A stretch of DNA of 64,000 nt, taken from positions 1 through 64,000 of the forward strand of contig NZ_JABEPQ010000006.1 of the NCBI RefSeq assembly GCF_013041615.1. The letters run 5' to 3'. The first letter of the stretch is position 1; each line of letters starts with the position of its first letter. Shown in pieces: positions 51,310 to 60,192 of the stretch. The stretch is from Knoellia koreensis. GTDB taxonomy: Bacteria > Actinomycetota > Actinomycetes > Actinomycetales > Dermatophilaceae. Both the position numbers and the translations under genes were made by a program. Below the pieces are notes generated by a model. The model was given only the letters and a program-made list of their open reading frames with translations. It did not search any database and was not told the origin of the DNA.

Positions 51310-54300
51310 GTGCATCCGATGTCACGTCGGAGGGTGGGGGTTGCGTCAGGGTTGGTTGTCGCGTTGACGGCCGGCGTGTTGACGTATGCCGCGGTGTCAT
51401 CCAAGGGCGAGACCGTGCACCGTTCCGACCTCGACGACGGCAGCGTGTGGGTGTCGTCGGCGAAGGATGGTCGGTTCGCGCGGGTGAACAAGGCGGTCGG
51501 TCAGTTCGACGGTGGGGTGGCTTCTGACAGTGGGCCGGGCGATCCGGTCGACATCCTCCAGGATGACAACGCGGTGGCGGGTCTGGTGCTGGGGTCTGGT
51601 TCGTTGACGCCGATCGACACGCGCACCAGCGCGGTCGCGCAGGGCTCGGGTGTCTCGGTCCCGGCGCCGCAGTCGGGCACGAACCTGCAGGTGTTCGTTC
51701 CCCGCACGGTCGACCTGCGCGGCGGCACCGTCGCCATGATCGACCCGAAGACGGGCAAGGTGTGGGGTCAGCGCTACACGTCCGACCAGGGCATCAGCAC
51801 CCTCGAGGGCCTCACCGTCGGGGCCAAGCCGCTGGCCACGGTCGGCGGCACCGCCGCGCTCGCCGTCGACGTCAAGGGCGGCATCCACGCCGTGTCCGGT
51901 GCGACCGGCAAGGTCGTGTCCATCCCGCAGCTGGGCGACGGTTTCGGCAAGCCGGTCGAGGAGTCGATCAAGCTCTCGAACGCCAAGGTCGTCGACATCA
52001 CCGCGGTCGGCACCCAGTGGGTCGTCTACAGCGCGGGTGACGACAAGCTGTGGGTGCAGGGCTCCGGCAAGGCGGTCGACGGGGGCACGACCCGCACGGA
52101 GGGACAGCCCGCGTATGCCGCGTTGCAGCAGCCGGGTCCGGCCGCCGACTCGGTGGGTCTGCAGGACTCGACGACGTTGCGGCTCATCGGGATCGGCGGC
52201 GAGGGTGGTGGCACCGGCGGGGTCGAGGTGACCATCGGGGAGAACGAGGCGCCGCCGATGGTGTCGCGTCCCCTGCGCACCGGGTCGTGCATCCAGGCCG
52301 CGTGGGCCAGCACCCTGGTCAACTACTACGGCAAGGACTGCGGCGCGTCCGACCCGCAGCCCGCGGTGTCGATCCAGCGCACCACGCAGGCGACGGTGAA
52401 GAACGGTGTCGCCCTGCGCACCAACCACGGCCAGGTCGTCCTCAACGACCTCGACGGCGGAGAGGTGTGGGACCTCGACAGCAAGCCCAAGAAGCTCGAC
52501 GAGTGGGACTCGCTGATCCCGCCGCCGAAGCGCGACGACAAGAACAAGAAGAAGGACGAGAACCTCATCGACGAGGCGTCGGTGACCCAGCCGCCCAAGG
52601 CGGAGGACGACAACCTCAAGGTGCGCCCGGGCCGGGTGTCCAAGCTGCACGTCCTGGACAACGACACCGACGCGGTCGGCTCGGTGCTGGCCATCGACCC
52701 CGGTGACGTGTCGCAGCCCGACCTGCCCGGCGTGAGCGCGAGTGTCGCCGCCGACGGCCAGAGCATCGACGTGTCGGTGCCGGCCGAACCCGACGCACGG
52801 TCGTTCTCGTTCACCTACAAGGTCAACAACGGCAAGTCGCCGCAGAAGGACCAGGGCAAGGTCACCGTCACCCTCGTGCCCGATGAGGTGAACGGTCCGC
52901 CCGGTCTGCGGCAGGGCACGGCGAACCTGTCCAAGAAGGTCTACCCGGTCAACCCCGGCAAGCTGCTGCCGCTGCAGGTGGTGGGCGACTGGCGCGACCC
53001 GGAGAACGACCCACTGACCATCCAGGCCACCGACGAGGAGTCGTCGGTCGACGGGCAGGGCCGGCTCAACGTCCTCGCGCCGACCGATCCCGGCACCCGT
53101 CCGGTCGAGTACTCGGTCGGTGACGGCCGGGCCAGCAGCAAGGGCACGGTGACCCTGCAGGTCCTCAACCCCGACGACAAGCTGGTCAAGCCGCAGACCC
53201 AGCCGGACGTGGTGCGCGGCGTCGTGGGCAAGCCGTTGCAGCTGGAGCCGCTGGGCAACGACATCCCCGGTGCCGACCCGAGCGAGCCCGACGCCAAGCT
53301 GCGCCTGAGCCGTGAGCTGCAGTCCTCCGACGGACTGAGCGTCGACACCAACCTGGACACCGGCCTCGTGACGATCACGGGTTCGTCGCCGGGCACCTAC
53401 GACCTCAGCTACGGCGCGCAGGTCGGCGGTGGCATCGACGCCGGGCGCATCCGCGTCGACCTCATCGCCAACCCGGACCCGGACGCGCCGCCGGTGGCCG
53501 TGCCGGACTCGGCGACGCTGCGCGACCAGACGCCGGTGCTGACCGACGTGCTGAACAACGACTACAGCCCGCGGGCCGATGTGCTGGTCACCCGCTCGGT
53601 CTCGGTCAGCTCGGAGAACAGCTGGCTGCGTCCGTCGATCTACCAGGGCCGCTGGGTGCGGATCGAGTCCCTCGACGTCGCCCCGGCCGGAGGCAAGCCG
53701 CGCACCGGCACCGTGCAGTACACGATCAGCGACGGCTCGAAGTCGACGACCGGCGAGGTCGCGGTGACGCAGTACCCCGCCGACGACCGCAACACCCCGG
53801 TCGTGGAGGACGACGAGGCGGTCGTGCGCGCCCAGGACTCCGTCACGATCCCGGTGATGGACAACGACTCCATGGCCGACGGCATACCCCTCGTCCTCGA
53901 CCCCGCGAGCGTCAAGGTCCTCCCTGCCGAGGGCAAGACCAACGGCTACGCCTTCGCCTCCGGGAACGTCGTGCGCTTCGTGCCCAAGGACCGGGCACCG
54001 ACGTCGCCCCAGCAGGTGACGGTGGAGTATGCCGTGTACCCGTTGGGTGCCAAGGAGAAGGCGACCACCGGCCGCATCGCCGTCACGGTGATGCCCTTGC
54101 CCACGCAGGCGACCCCGAACCAGGCCCCGGTGGCGCGCAGCTTCTCCACCAGTGTCACCGCGGGTGACCCGCTGACGATCACCGTGCCGAACTCGGGGGT
54201 CGACCCCGACGGCGACAGCGTGACCGTCGTGGGGCTGACCGGTGACGACGCGGGTGCGGTCGACCTGAAGTACGGCCGCGTCACCGGGTTCGGGCCCTCG

Positions 54301-57300
54301 ACGATCAAGTACGAGGCGTACCCGACGTCGGCCGGCACCGAGGTGCTGAACTACGTGGTGCGGGACCGGTTCGGGGCCACGAGTACGGGTTTCGTGCGGA
54401 TCGGTGTGGTGCAGCCGGGCGACCCGCAGCCGCCGGTGGCGGTGGAGGACGAGGTGCGGGCCAAGCCGGGCAAGTCGGTGACGGTCGATGCGACGATGAA
54501 CGACCTCATCGCCCGTGGTGACAGCGTCGACCTGCTGTACAAGTCGCCGACGAACGCCGAGGCCGAGCTGAAGAAGTGGAAGGTCGACGAGCCCAACACG
54601 TACTTCACCACGACGGTGCCGGAGGCCAAGGCCGGCGTGCAGGTCCTCAACTACGGCATCAGCAACGGCCTGTTCGACCCCTCGAAGTCGACCATCACCG
54701 TGATCCCGGACCCGGGCGCGAAGAACCCACCGATCGCGGTGGACGACACGGCCAAGCCCAAGCAGGGCGAGGCGACGGCCACGGTTGACGTCCTGAACAA
54801 CGACCGCGACATCGACGGGCCCCGAGAGTCCCTGAAGGTGACGGCGGTCCTGTCGCCCGACGGCACGATCGTCGGCGACGGAAGGCAGGTGCAGGTCGCG
54901 GTCAAGCCGTACCCGTACACCGTTCCCTACGTCATCACCGATGAGGACGGCCTGACCGGCATGGCCCTCATCTACGTGCCGACCGGCGACGCGGGGGTGC
55001 CGTTCGTGGTCTCCGGCGCCCTGATCCAGATGGACAAGGACTCGACCAAGAGCGTCAAGCTGTCCGACTACGTGAAGTCGCCGCGCGCCAAGGTCGTCAG
55101 CCTCACCACCGCGGACAACGTCAGCGCCTCGCCGTCGGACAAGCTCAAGGCGGAGGCCGACGGTCGCTCCGGGCTCAACCTCACCTCCTCCGGCGGCTAC
55201 GTCGGACCGGCCTCGGTCATGCTCGAGGTCAGCGACCAGGAGACGGTCGAGCAGAAGGACTTCAAGACGGCATACGTCTCCATCCCCGTCCAGATCGGGC
55301 CCAAGATCCCGTTGCTGCGATGCCCGAACTACTCGGTCAAGCTCAACGCCGGCGGCCTGGCCCGCAAGATCGACATCCCGACGCTGTGCCACGCGTGGGT
55401 GCCGATCGGCATGACCCTCGATGACGTGGTCTTCGAGAGCGACTGGAAGACCGAGGCCGACGGTGTCGACCTCACCCGCACCGGTGCCGGCAACCGCACC
55501 GTCGAGCTCAAGGCGGGCGAGAAGGCACCGAGCAGCACGAACGGACGGCTCGCGGTCAAGGCCCGCGGTGGCCCTGAGTCGATCGTCTCGGTCACGGTGC
55601 TCGGCGCCGACGACGGCGCGGTGGACACGGGCAACAACCTGGCGACGCTCGGCCCTCCTCGCCTGCGCCCGTTCACCGTGACGGGCCTGAATGCCGGGTC
55701 GTCGACGACGATCGACCTGCGCGGCTACCTCGACTCCCCCCTGGAGTCGCCGAAGTGCGCGATCGCCTCCGCCGCCGCAACCGGCGCCGGGCTCAGCGCC
55801 ACCTTCTCCGGGTGCACCCTGACGGTCACCGCGACCGGTGAGGCACGCGGCCAGGGGACGGTGCTGGTCTCGGTCAGCGATGGTCGCCCCGGTATGAACG
55901 CCACCGGGCGTGGGACGGTCACCGTCCTCGGCAAGCCGGACGCCCCCGGCAACGTCAGCGCCCAGGCCGACCGGGTCAGTGGCGGGTTCGCCCGCGTGCG
56001 CTGGTCCCCGCCGGCGAGCGACGGCGGCAGCCCGATCACCCACTACCTCGTGCAGGGCCAGGGCCCCGGCGCGAAGACGACCACCTGCACCGCCTCTCCG
56101 TGCACCATCACCGGCCTCACCAACGGTGAGACCTACACCTTCACCGTGGTCGCAGTGAACGCGATCGGGCAGAGCGCGCCGAGCCGGGCCAGCAACCCGG
56201 TCAAGCCGGACACCCTGCCGAACCCGGTCGGCGGCGTGCGCATGGTCAGTCGCGGCGACCGCACCCTGACGATCGGGTGGGCGGCGCCCGCCAAGAAGGG
56301 CAGCGACGTCAAGACCTACGAGGTGCGGGTCACGGACACGACCAGCGGCACCCTCAAGTCCAGGGAGGTCGCCGCCCCGACCCTGCAGGCCGCGATCGGC
56401 GGGCTCGTCAACGACAACGAGCAGTCGGTGCGGGTGCGCGCCAAGAACGACCTCGGCTGGGGCCCGTTCGGTCCGGCGGTGAAGATGCAGTCCGCCGGCA
56501 CCCCGCCGGCCGTGCCCGCACCCCGGGTGACCAACTCGGGCACGGGCCCGGCGGCTGGTTCGTCGCGGCTCACGATCTCGTGGCAACCGGTGCGCCCCAA
56601 CGGTCCGCCACTGACGAAGTACACCGTGTACCAGAGCCGCAACGGTGGCGCCTGGACCTCCATCGGCAGCACCTCGCCAGGCACCCGCAGCCTCGGCCAC
56701 ACGACCGTCTACGACGGCGCGAAGTACCGCTACGTCGTCACCGCCACCAACGGTGGCAACAAGGAGGGACCCAAGACCAACCCGACGTCCTTCTCCTCCG
56801 TCGGGATCCCGCAGGCGCCCGGTCGCCCCAGCGTCACGACCCCGCGTGCCGACTACAAGGCCGTCGTCCGCGTGCCCTTGCAGGACTCGCGGTCGGCGCG
56901 GTTCACCCAGCTGCAGTGGAAGAACAGCTTCGGCCGGACCGGCACCGTCAGCTGTGGGTGTGCGGAGGGCTCCACCAAGGAGTTCACGATCAGCGGCCTC
57001 AACACCAGCAACCAGACCCTGCAGGTGCGCGCCTACAACGGGACGAGCTGGTCGTCGTGGTCGCCCTCGAGCAACACCTACCGCGCCTACGGCCCGACCA
57101 AAACGCCGACGGGCCTCAGCTCGGACGGCAACACCAAGGACAAGAACGTCACCTGGCGGTGGAACCTGCCGACCAACGGTCGGCCCATCACCAAGGTCCA
57201 GGTCGAGGGTGCGGTGAACCGCACCTTCAGCGGCGCGCAGACCTCGGTGACGGCGAGCAACAAGGCTCCCGGCACCTACCGGCTCCGGGTGCGGGCCTAC

Positions 57301-57666
57301 TCCGCCGCGGGCCCGTCGTCATGGACGGGCTACGTCAGCGGCAAGGTCGCCCCACCCACCCCCAAGGTCAGCGTGAGCAAGGGTGCGCAGGGCCACTCCG
57401 AACGGGGCTCCTGCGCGCAACCCAGCTCCGTGTGCTGGAAGGTCAACGTCGGCATCAGCAGCTTCCCGCCCGGATCGTCATGGACCGTGTCCTGCCGGAG
57501 CTCTCGCACCAGCACCTTCACCTCCAGCGGTCGCCTGACCGTCGGGTCGAACGGGAGCAGCTACCGCTGGCCGGGCAGCTGCTACTTCGGCAGCAACGTC
57601 GGCACGGTCTACGTCACCTTGAGCAACGGCTCCGGAAGCCATACCGGGTCCGTCTACTGGGGTTGA
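51310..57666 (+). CDS. Giant surface protein with beta-propeller-like, Ig-like and fibronectin III repeats
   Basis: 2118 residues. An N-terminal membrane anchor (VASGLVVALTAGVLTYAAV), a PQQ/beta-propeller-like region (about 35-390), a Lys/Asp-rich spacer, then Ig/cadherin-like repeats marked by the recurring L-D-N-D type motif at about 446, 646, 748, 847, 1060 and 1160. Fibronectin III modules begin near 1544, 1636, 1730, 1833 and 1928. The last ~100 residues are Ser/Gly-rich with four Cys. This is the FN3 protein of PFNA clusters, thought to sense or bind ligands outside the cell. The GTG at 51310 has GGGGAG upstream; an ATG at 51319 is possible. Confidence 0.9.
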   Translation: MHPMSRRRVGVASGLVVALTAGVLTYAAVSSKGETVHRSDLDDGSVWVSSAKDGRFARVNKAVGQFDGGVASDSGPGDPVDILQDDNAVAGLVLGSGSLTPIDTRTSAVAQGSGVSVPAPQSGTNLQVFVPRTVDLRGGTVAMIDPKTGKVWGQRYTSDQGISTLEGLTVGAKPLATVGGTAALAVDVKGGIHAVSGATGKVVSIPQLGDGFGKPVEESIKLSNAKVVDITAVGTQWVVYSAGDDKLWVQGSGKAVDGGTTRTEGQPAYAALQQPGPAADSVGLQDSTTLRLIGIGGEGGGTGGVEVTIGENEAPPMVSRPLRTGSCIQAAWASTLVNYYGKDCGASDPQPAVSIQRTTQATVKNGVALRTNHGQVVLNDLDGGEVWDLDSKPKKLDEWDSLIPPPKRDDKNKKKDENLIDEASVTQPPKAEDDNLKVRPGRVSKLHVLDNDTDAVGSVLAIDPGDVSQPDLPGVSASVAADGQSIDVSVPAEPDARSFSFTYKVNNGKSPQKDQGKVTVTLVPDEVNGPPGLRQGTANLSKKVYPVNPGKLLPLQVVGDWRDPENDPLTIQATDEESSVDGQGRLNVLAPTDPGTRPVEYSVGDGRASSKGTVTLQVLNPDDKLVKPQTQPDVVRGVVGKPLQLEPLGNDIPGADPSEPDAKLRLSRELQSSDGLSVDTNLDTGLVTITGSSPGTYDLSYGAQVGGGIDAGRIRVDLIANPDPDAPPVAVPDSATLRDQTPVLTDVLNNDYSPRADVLVTRSVSVSSENSWLRPSIYQGRWVRIESLDVAPAGGKPRTGTVQYTISDGSKSTTGEVAVTQYPADDRNTPVVEDDEAVVRAQDSVTIPVMDNDSMADGIPLVLDPASVKVLPAEGKTNGYAFASGNVVRFVPKDRAPTSPQQVTVEYAVYPLGAKEKATTGRIAVTVMPLPTQATPNQAPVARSFSTSVTAGDPLTITVPNSGVDPDGDSVTVVGLTGDDAGAVDLKYGRVTGFGPSTIKYEAYPTSAGTEVLNYVVRDRFGATSTGFVRIGVVQPGDPQPPVAVEDEVRAKPGKSVTVDATMNDLIARGDSVDLLYKSPTNAEAELKKWKVDEPNTYFTTTVPEAKAGVQVLNYGISNGLFDPSKSTITVIPDPGAKNPPIAVDDTAKPKQGEATATVDVLNNDRDIDGPRESLKVTAVLSPDGTIVGDGRQVQVAVKPYPYTVPYVITDEDGLTGMALIYVPTGDAGVPFVVSGALIQMDKDSTKSVKLSDYVKSPRAKVVSLTTADNVSASPSDKLKAEADGRSGLNLTSSGGYVGPASVMLEVSDQETVEQKDFKTAYVSIPVQIGPKIPLLRCPNYSVKLNAGGLARKIDIPTLCHAWVPIGMTLDDVVFESDWKTEADGVDLTRTGAGNRTVELKAGEKAPSSTNGRLAVKARGGPESIVSVTVLGADDGAVDTGNNLATLGPPRLRPFTVTGLNAGSSTTIDLRGYLDSPLESPKCAIASAAATGAGLSATFSGCTLTVTATGEARGQGTVLVSVSDGRPGMNATGRGTVTVLGKPDAPGNVSAQADRVSGGFARVRWSPPASDGGSPITHYLVQGQGPGAKTTTCTASPCTITGLTNGETYTFTVVAVNAIGQSAPSRASNPVKPDTLPNPVGGVRMVSRGDRTLTIGWAAPAKKGSDVKTYEVRVTDTTSGTLKSREVAAPTLQAAIGGLVNDNEQSVRVRAKNDLGWGPFGPAVKMQSAGTPPAVPAPRVTNSGTGPAAGSSRLTISWQPVRPNGPPLTKYTVYQSRNGGAWTSIGSTSPGTRSLGHTTVYDGAKYRYVVTATNGGNKEGPKTNPTSFSSVGIPQAPGRPSVTTPRADYKAVVRVPLQDSRSARFTQLQWKNSFGRTGTVSCGCAEGSTKEFTISGLNTSNQTLQVRAYNGTSWSSWSPSSNTYRAYGPTKTPTGLSSDGNTKDKNVTWRWNLPTNGRPITKVQVEGAVNRTFSGAQTSVTASNKAPGTYRLRVRAYSAAGPSSWTGYVSGKVAPPTPKVSVSKGAQGHSERGSCAQPSSVCWKVNVGISSFPPGSSWTVSCRSSRTSTFTSSGRLTVGSNGSSYRWPGSCYFGSNVGTVYVTLSNGSGSHTGSVYWG

Positions 57667-57751
57667 CGCCGGTGACCCATCAGGACAAGCCGGCCGCTCG
57701 GCATACCCACCACGCACGTATCCCCAACGCAGAGAACGGAAAACGACACTC

Positions 57752-58720
57752 ATGACCGTCACGGATGAGCAGGCTCAGTGGTTTGCGCAGGCGTTCACGC
57801 AGATGGTGGACAACTGTGACCGGGCGGTGCTGGGTAAGCAGCATGTGATCCGGTTGGCGTTGACGTGCATGTTGTCCGAGGGGCATTTGTTGTTGGAGGA
57901 CTTCCCGGGGACGGGTAAGACGCAGTTGGCGCGGGCGATGGCGGGGACGGTGCAGGGCACGAACAGCCGGATCCAGTTCACGCCCGACCTGCTGCCCAGT
58001 GACGTCACGGGCGTGACGATCTTCGACCCGAGCAAGCAGACCTTCGACTTCCACCCGGGCCCGATCTTCGCCAACATCGTGTTGGCCGACGAGATCAACC
58101 GCGCCTCGCCGAAGACGCAGTCGGCGTTGTTGGAGGTGATGGAGGAGGGCCGGGTCACCGTCGACGGGGTGCGGCACTCGGTGGGGGAGCCGTTCATGGT
58201 GATCGCGACGCAGAACCCGATCGAGCAGGCTGGGACGTACCGGTTGCCGGAGGCGCAGCTGGACCGGTTCTTGATGAAGACGTCGCTGGGTTATCCGGAT
58301 CATGAGGCGACGGTGGCGGTGTTGGCCGATGCCAAGACCCGTGACCGCACCAGCGTGTTGGAGCCGGTGGTGACCTCGAACGTGGTGGTCGAGATGGCCA
58401 AGCTGGCTGATGAGGTGCATGTGGATCCGGCGATCTTGGCGTATGTGTCGCGGATCGCGGAGGAGTCGCGTCGGCATGTGTCGGTGAAGCTGGGGTTGTC
58501 GGTGCGTGGGTGTTTGGCGTTCGTGCGGTGTGCGAAGACGTGGGCTGCGAGCCAGGGTCGGACGCATGTGGTTCCTGATGACATCAAGCTGCTGGCTGGT
58601 CCGGTGTTGAACCACCGGTTGTTGCTGACGGCTGAGGCGCAGTTCGCGAACATCACCGTCGACCAGGTCATCACCCAGATCCTGTCCGAGGTCGCACCTC
58701 CCGCAGAGCGAGTCGCCTGA
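57752..58720 (+). CDS. MoxR-family AAA+ ATPase
   Basis: 322 residues. Walker A GTGKTQLARA, Walker B VLADEINRASPKTQSALLE, sensor IATQNPIEQAGTYRLPEAQLDRF. MoxR proteins act as chaperones for assembling complexes and are normally encoded with DUF58 and transglutaminase genes, as here. The 5' half uses noticeably more TTG and GTG-type codons than its neighbours. An 85-bp gap with a GTATGCCG word separates it from the giant protein. Confidence 0.95.
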   Translation: MTVTDEQAQWFAQAFTQMVDNCDRAVLGKQHVIRLALTCMLSEGHLLLEDFPGTGKTQLARAMAGTVQGTNSRIQFTPDLLPSDVTGVTIFDPSKQTFDFHPGPIFANIVLADEINRASPKTQSALLEVMEEGRVTVDGVRHSVGEPFMVIATQNPIEQAGTYRLPEAQLDRFLMKTSLGYPDHEATVAVLADAKTRDRTSVLEPVVTSNVVVEMAKLADEVHVDPAILAYVSRIAEESRRHVSVKLGLSVRGCLAFVRCAKTWAASQGRTHVVPDDIKLLAGPVLNHRLLLTAEAQFANITVDQVITQILSEVAPPAERVA

Positions 58721-58722
58721 CC

Positions 58723-60192
58723 ATGAGCCAGCACGACGCCCCAGACCACGGGGAAGCCGAACACACGACCAGGCGGGCGGACCTGAAGAAGGGTCGCCGC
58801 CAGGGACGCGGTCGGGCCTCGGAGTCGTCGCCGCTTCCCGCGCCCCAGTTCGCACCGCCGGGCACGGGCGGTAGCAGCGCGACCCGGCCGCGCCGGCTCC
58901 CGAGCCTGCCCAGCATCACCGTCACGCGACCCAAGCTGCCGACGTTCATCACCCAGACCGGCGAGCGGGTCGGTGGTGTGCTCGCCGAACGCACCGGGCC
59001 GCTGCGCGAGGCCACCCGGCCGGTGTGGGCTCCGGTGCGCGACTTCCTGCGGTGGGTCTCGCCGCTGGGCTGGTGCATCCTGGCGCTCGGAGTCCTGTGC
59101 TGGCTCGTCGCCACGTACACCGACTGGCAGGAGTGGGCGATGATCGGCATCGCCGCCATCGCCCTCGTGCTGTGCTGCCTCTTGCTCGCCATGGGTCGCA
59201 CCCGGGTGCGCATCGACACCGAGGTGGAGCCGCTGCGGGTCAGCGTCGGCGAGCCCTCCACCGGGCGGATCCTCGTGACCAACGAGTCCCGCCGCGGCAT
59301 GCTGCCGCTGCTCGTCGAGCTGCCCGTCGGGGTCAGCGCGGCACGGTTCACGCTGCCACCACTGGGTGCAGGCAAGGTCCACGAGGAGCTGTTCGTCGTC
59401 CCGACCGAGCGCCGCGGCGTCATCCCCGTCGGGCCTGCCACGACCGTCCAGGGCGACCCGCTCGGGCTCGTCCGGCGCACCGAGCGGTGGACCGACATCA
59501 CCGAGCTGTACGTGCACCCACGCACCATCTCGCTGGAGAGCCTCGGCTCAGGTCTGCTGCGTGACCTCGAGGGTGAGACGACGCAGGAGATGTCGATGTC
59601 GGACCTCGCCTTCCACGCCCTGCGTGAGTACCAGCCCGGTGACGACCGCCGCTACATCCACTGGCGCTCGTCGGCCAAGGCCGGCCGGCTGCTGGTGCGC
59701 CAGTTCCTCGACACCCGCCGCTCCCACCTCACGATGATCGTGGACGCCGACCCCACGAAGTACCACCAGGGCGAGGACGACGCGGAGACGGCGATCTCGG
59801 TGGCGGGCTCGCTGGCCATCCGGTCGCACATGGACGAGCAGGACTTCACCGTCCTGTGCCGGGACGCCAGCGCATCGCGCACGAGCGCACCGCTCGCCCT
59901 CGACGAGCTGGCCCGGGTCGAGCTCGGCCCCAGCGACCTCTACGCCCAGGCCGGTGAGGGCCTGGCCCTCGCGCCGGACACCTCGATGGCCATCCTCATC
60001 ACCGGCACCGAAACCCCCTTCATCCAGGTGCAGCGCGCCCTCGGCCGGTTCGAGACCGAGGTCCTCAAGGTCGCGCTCACGGTGGACTCACGCCAACAGG
60101 TCGGCGTCAAGAACCTCGGAGGCCTCACCCTCATGAACATCCACGGGCTCACCGACCTCCGCGCGGTCCTGGCAGGAGTGATGGCGGCATGA
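58723..60192 (+). CDS. DUF58 domain membrane protein
   Basis: 489 residues. A basic, disordered N-terminus (1-100), two transmembrane helices near 113-150 (GWCILALGVLCWLVATYTDW, MIGIAAIALVLCCLLLAM), then a beta-rich domain and the DUF58 core with REYQPGDDRRYIHWRSSAKAGRLLVRQF. DUF58 has a VWA-like fold and works with MoxR. Starts 2 bases after moxR and overlaps the transglutaminase start (ATGA). Confidence 0.93.
   Translation: MSQHDAPDHGEAEHTTRRADLKKGRRQGRGRASESSPLPAPQFAPPGTGGSSATRPRRLPSLPSITVTRPKLPTFITQTGERVGGVLAERTGPLREATRPVWAPVRDFLRWVSPLGWCILALGVLCWLVATYTDWQEWAMIGIAAIALVLCCLLLAMGRTRVRIDTEVEPLRVSVGEPSTGRILVTNESRRGMLPLLVELPVGVSAARFTLPPLGAGKVHEELFVVPTERRGVIPVGPATTVQGDPLGLVRRTERWTDITELYVHPRTISLESLGSGLLRDLEGETTQEMSMSDLAFHALREYQPGDDRRYIHWRSSAKAGRLLVRQFLDTRRSHLTMIVDADPTKYHQGEDDAETAISVAGSLAIRSHMDEQDFTVLCRDASASRTSAPLALDELARVELGPSDLYAQAGEGLALAPDTSMAILITGTETPFIQVQRALGRFETEVLKVALTVDSRQQVGVKNLGGLTLMNIHGLTDLRAVLAGVMAA

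Noticed and set aside
51397..56700. A 1767-residue minus-strand open frame
   Set aside because: Antisense shadow of the 2118-aa surface protein; Arg/His/Val-rich with no domain motif.
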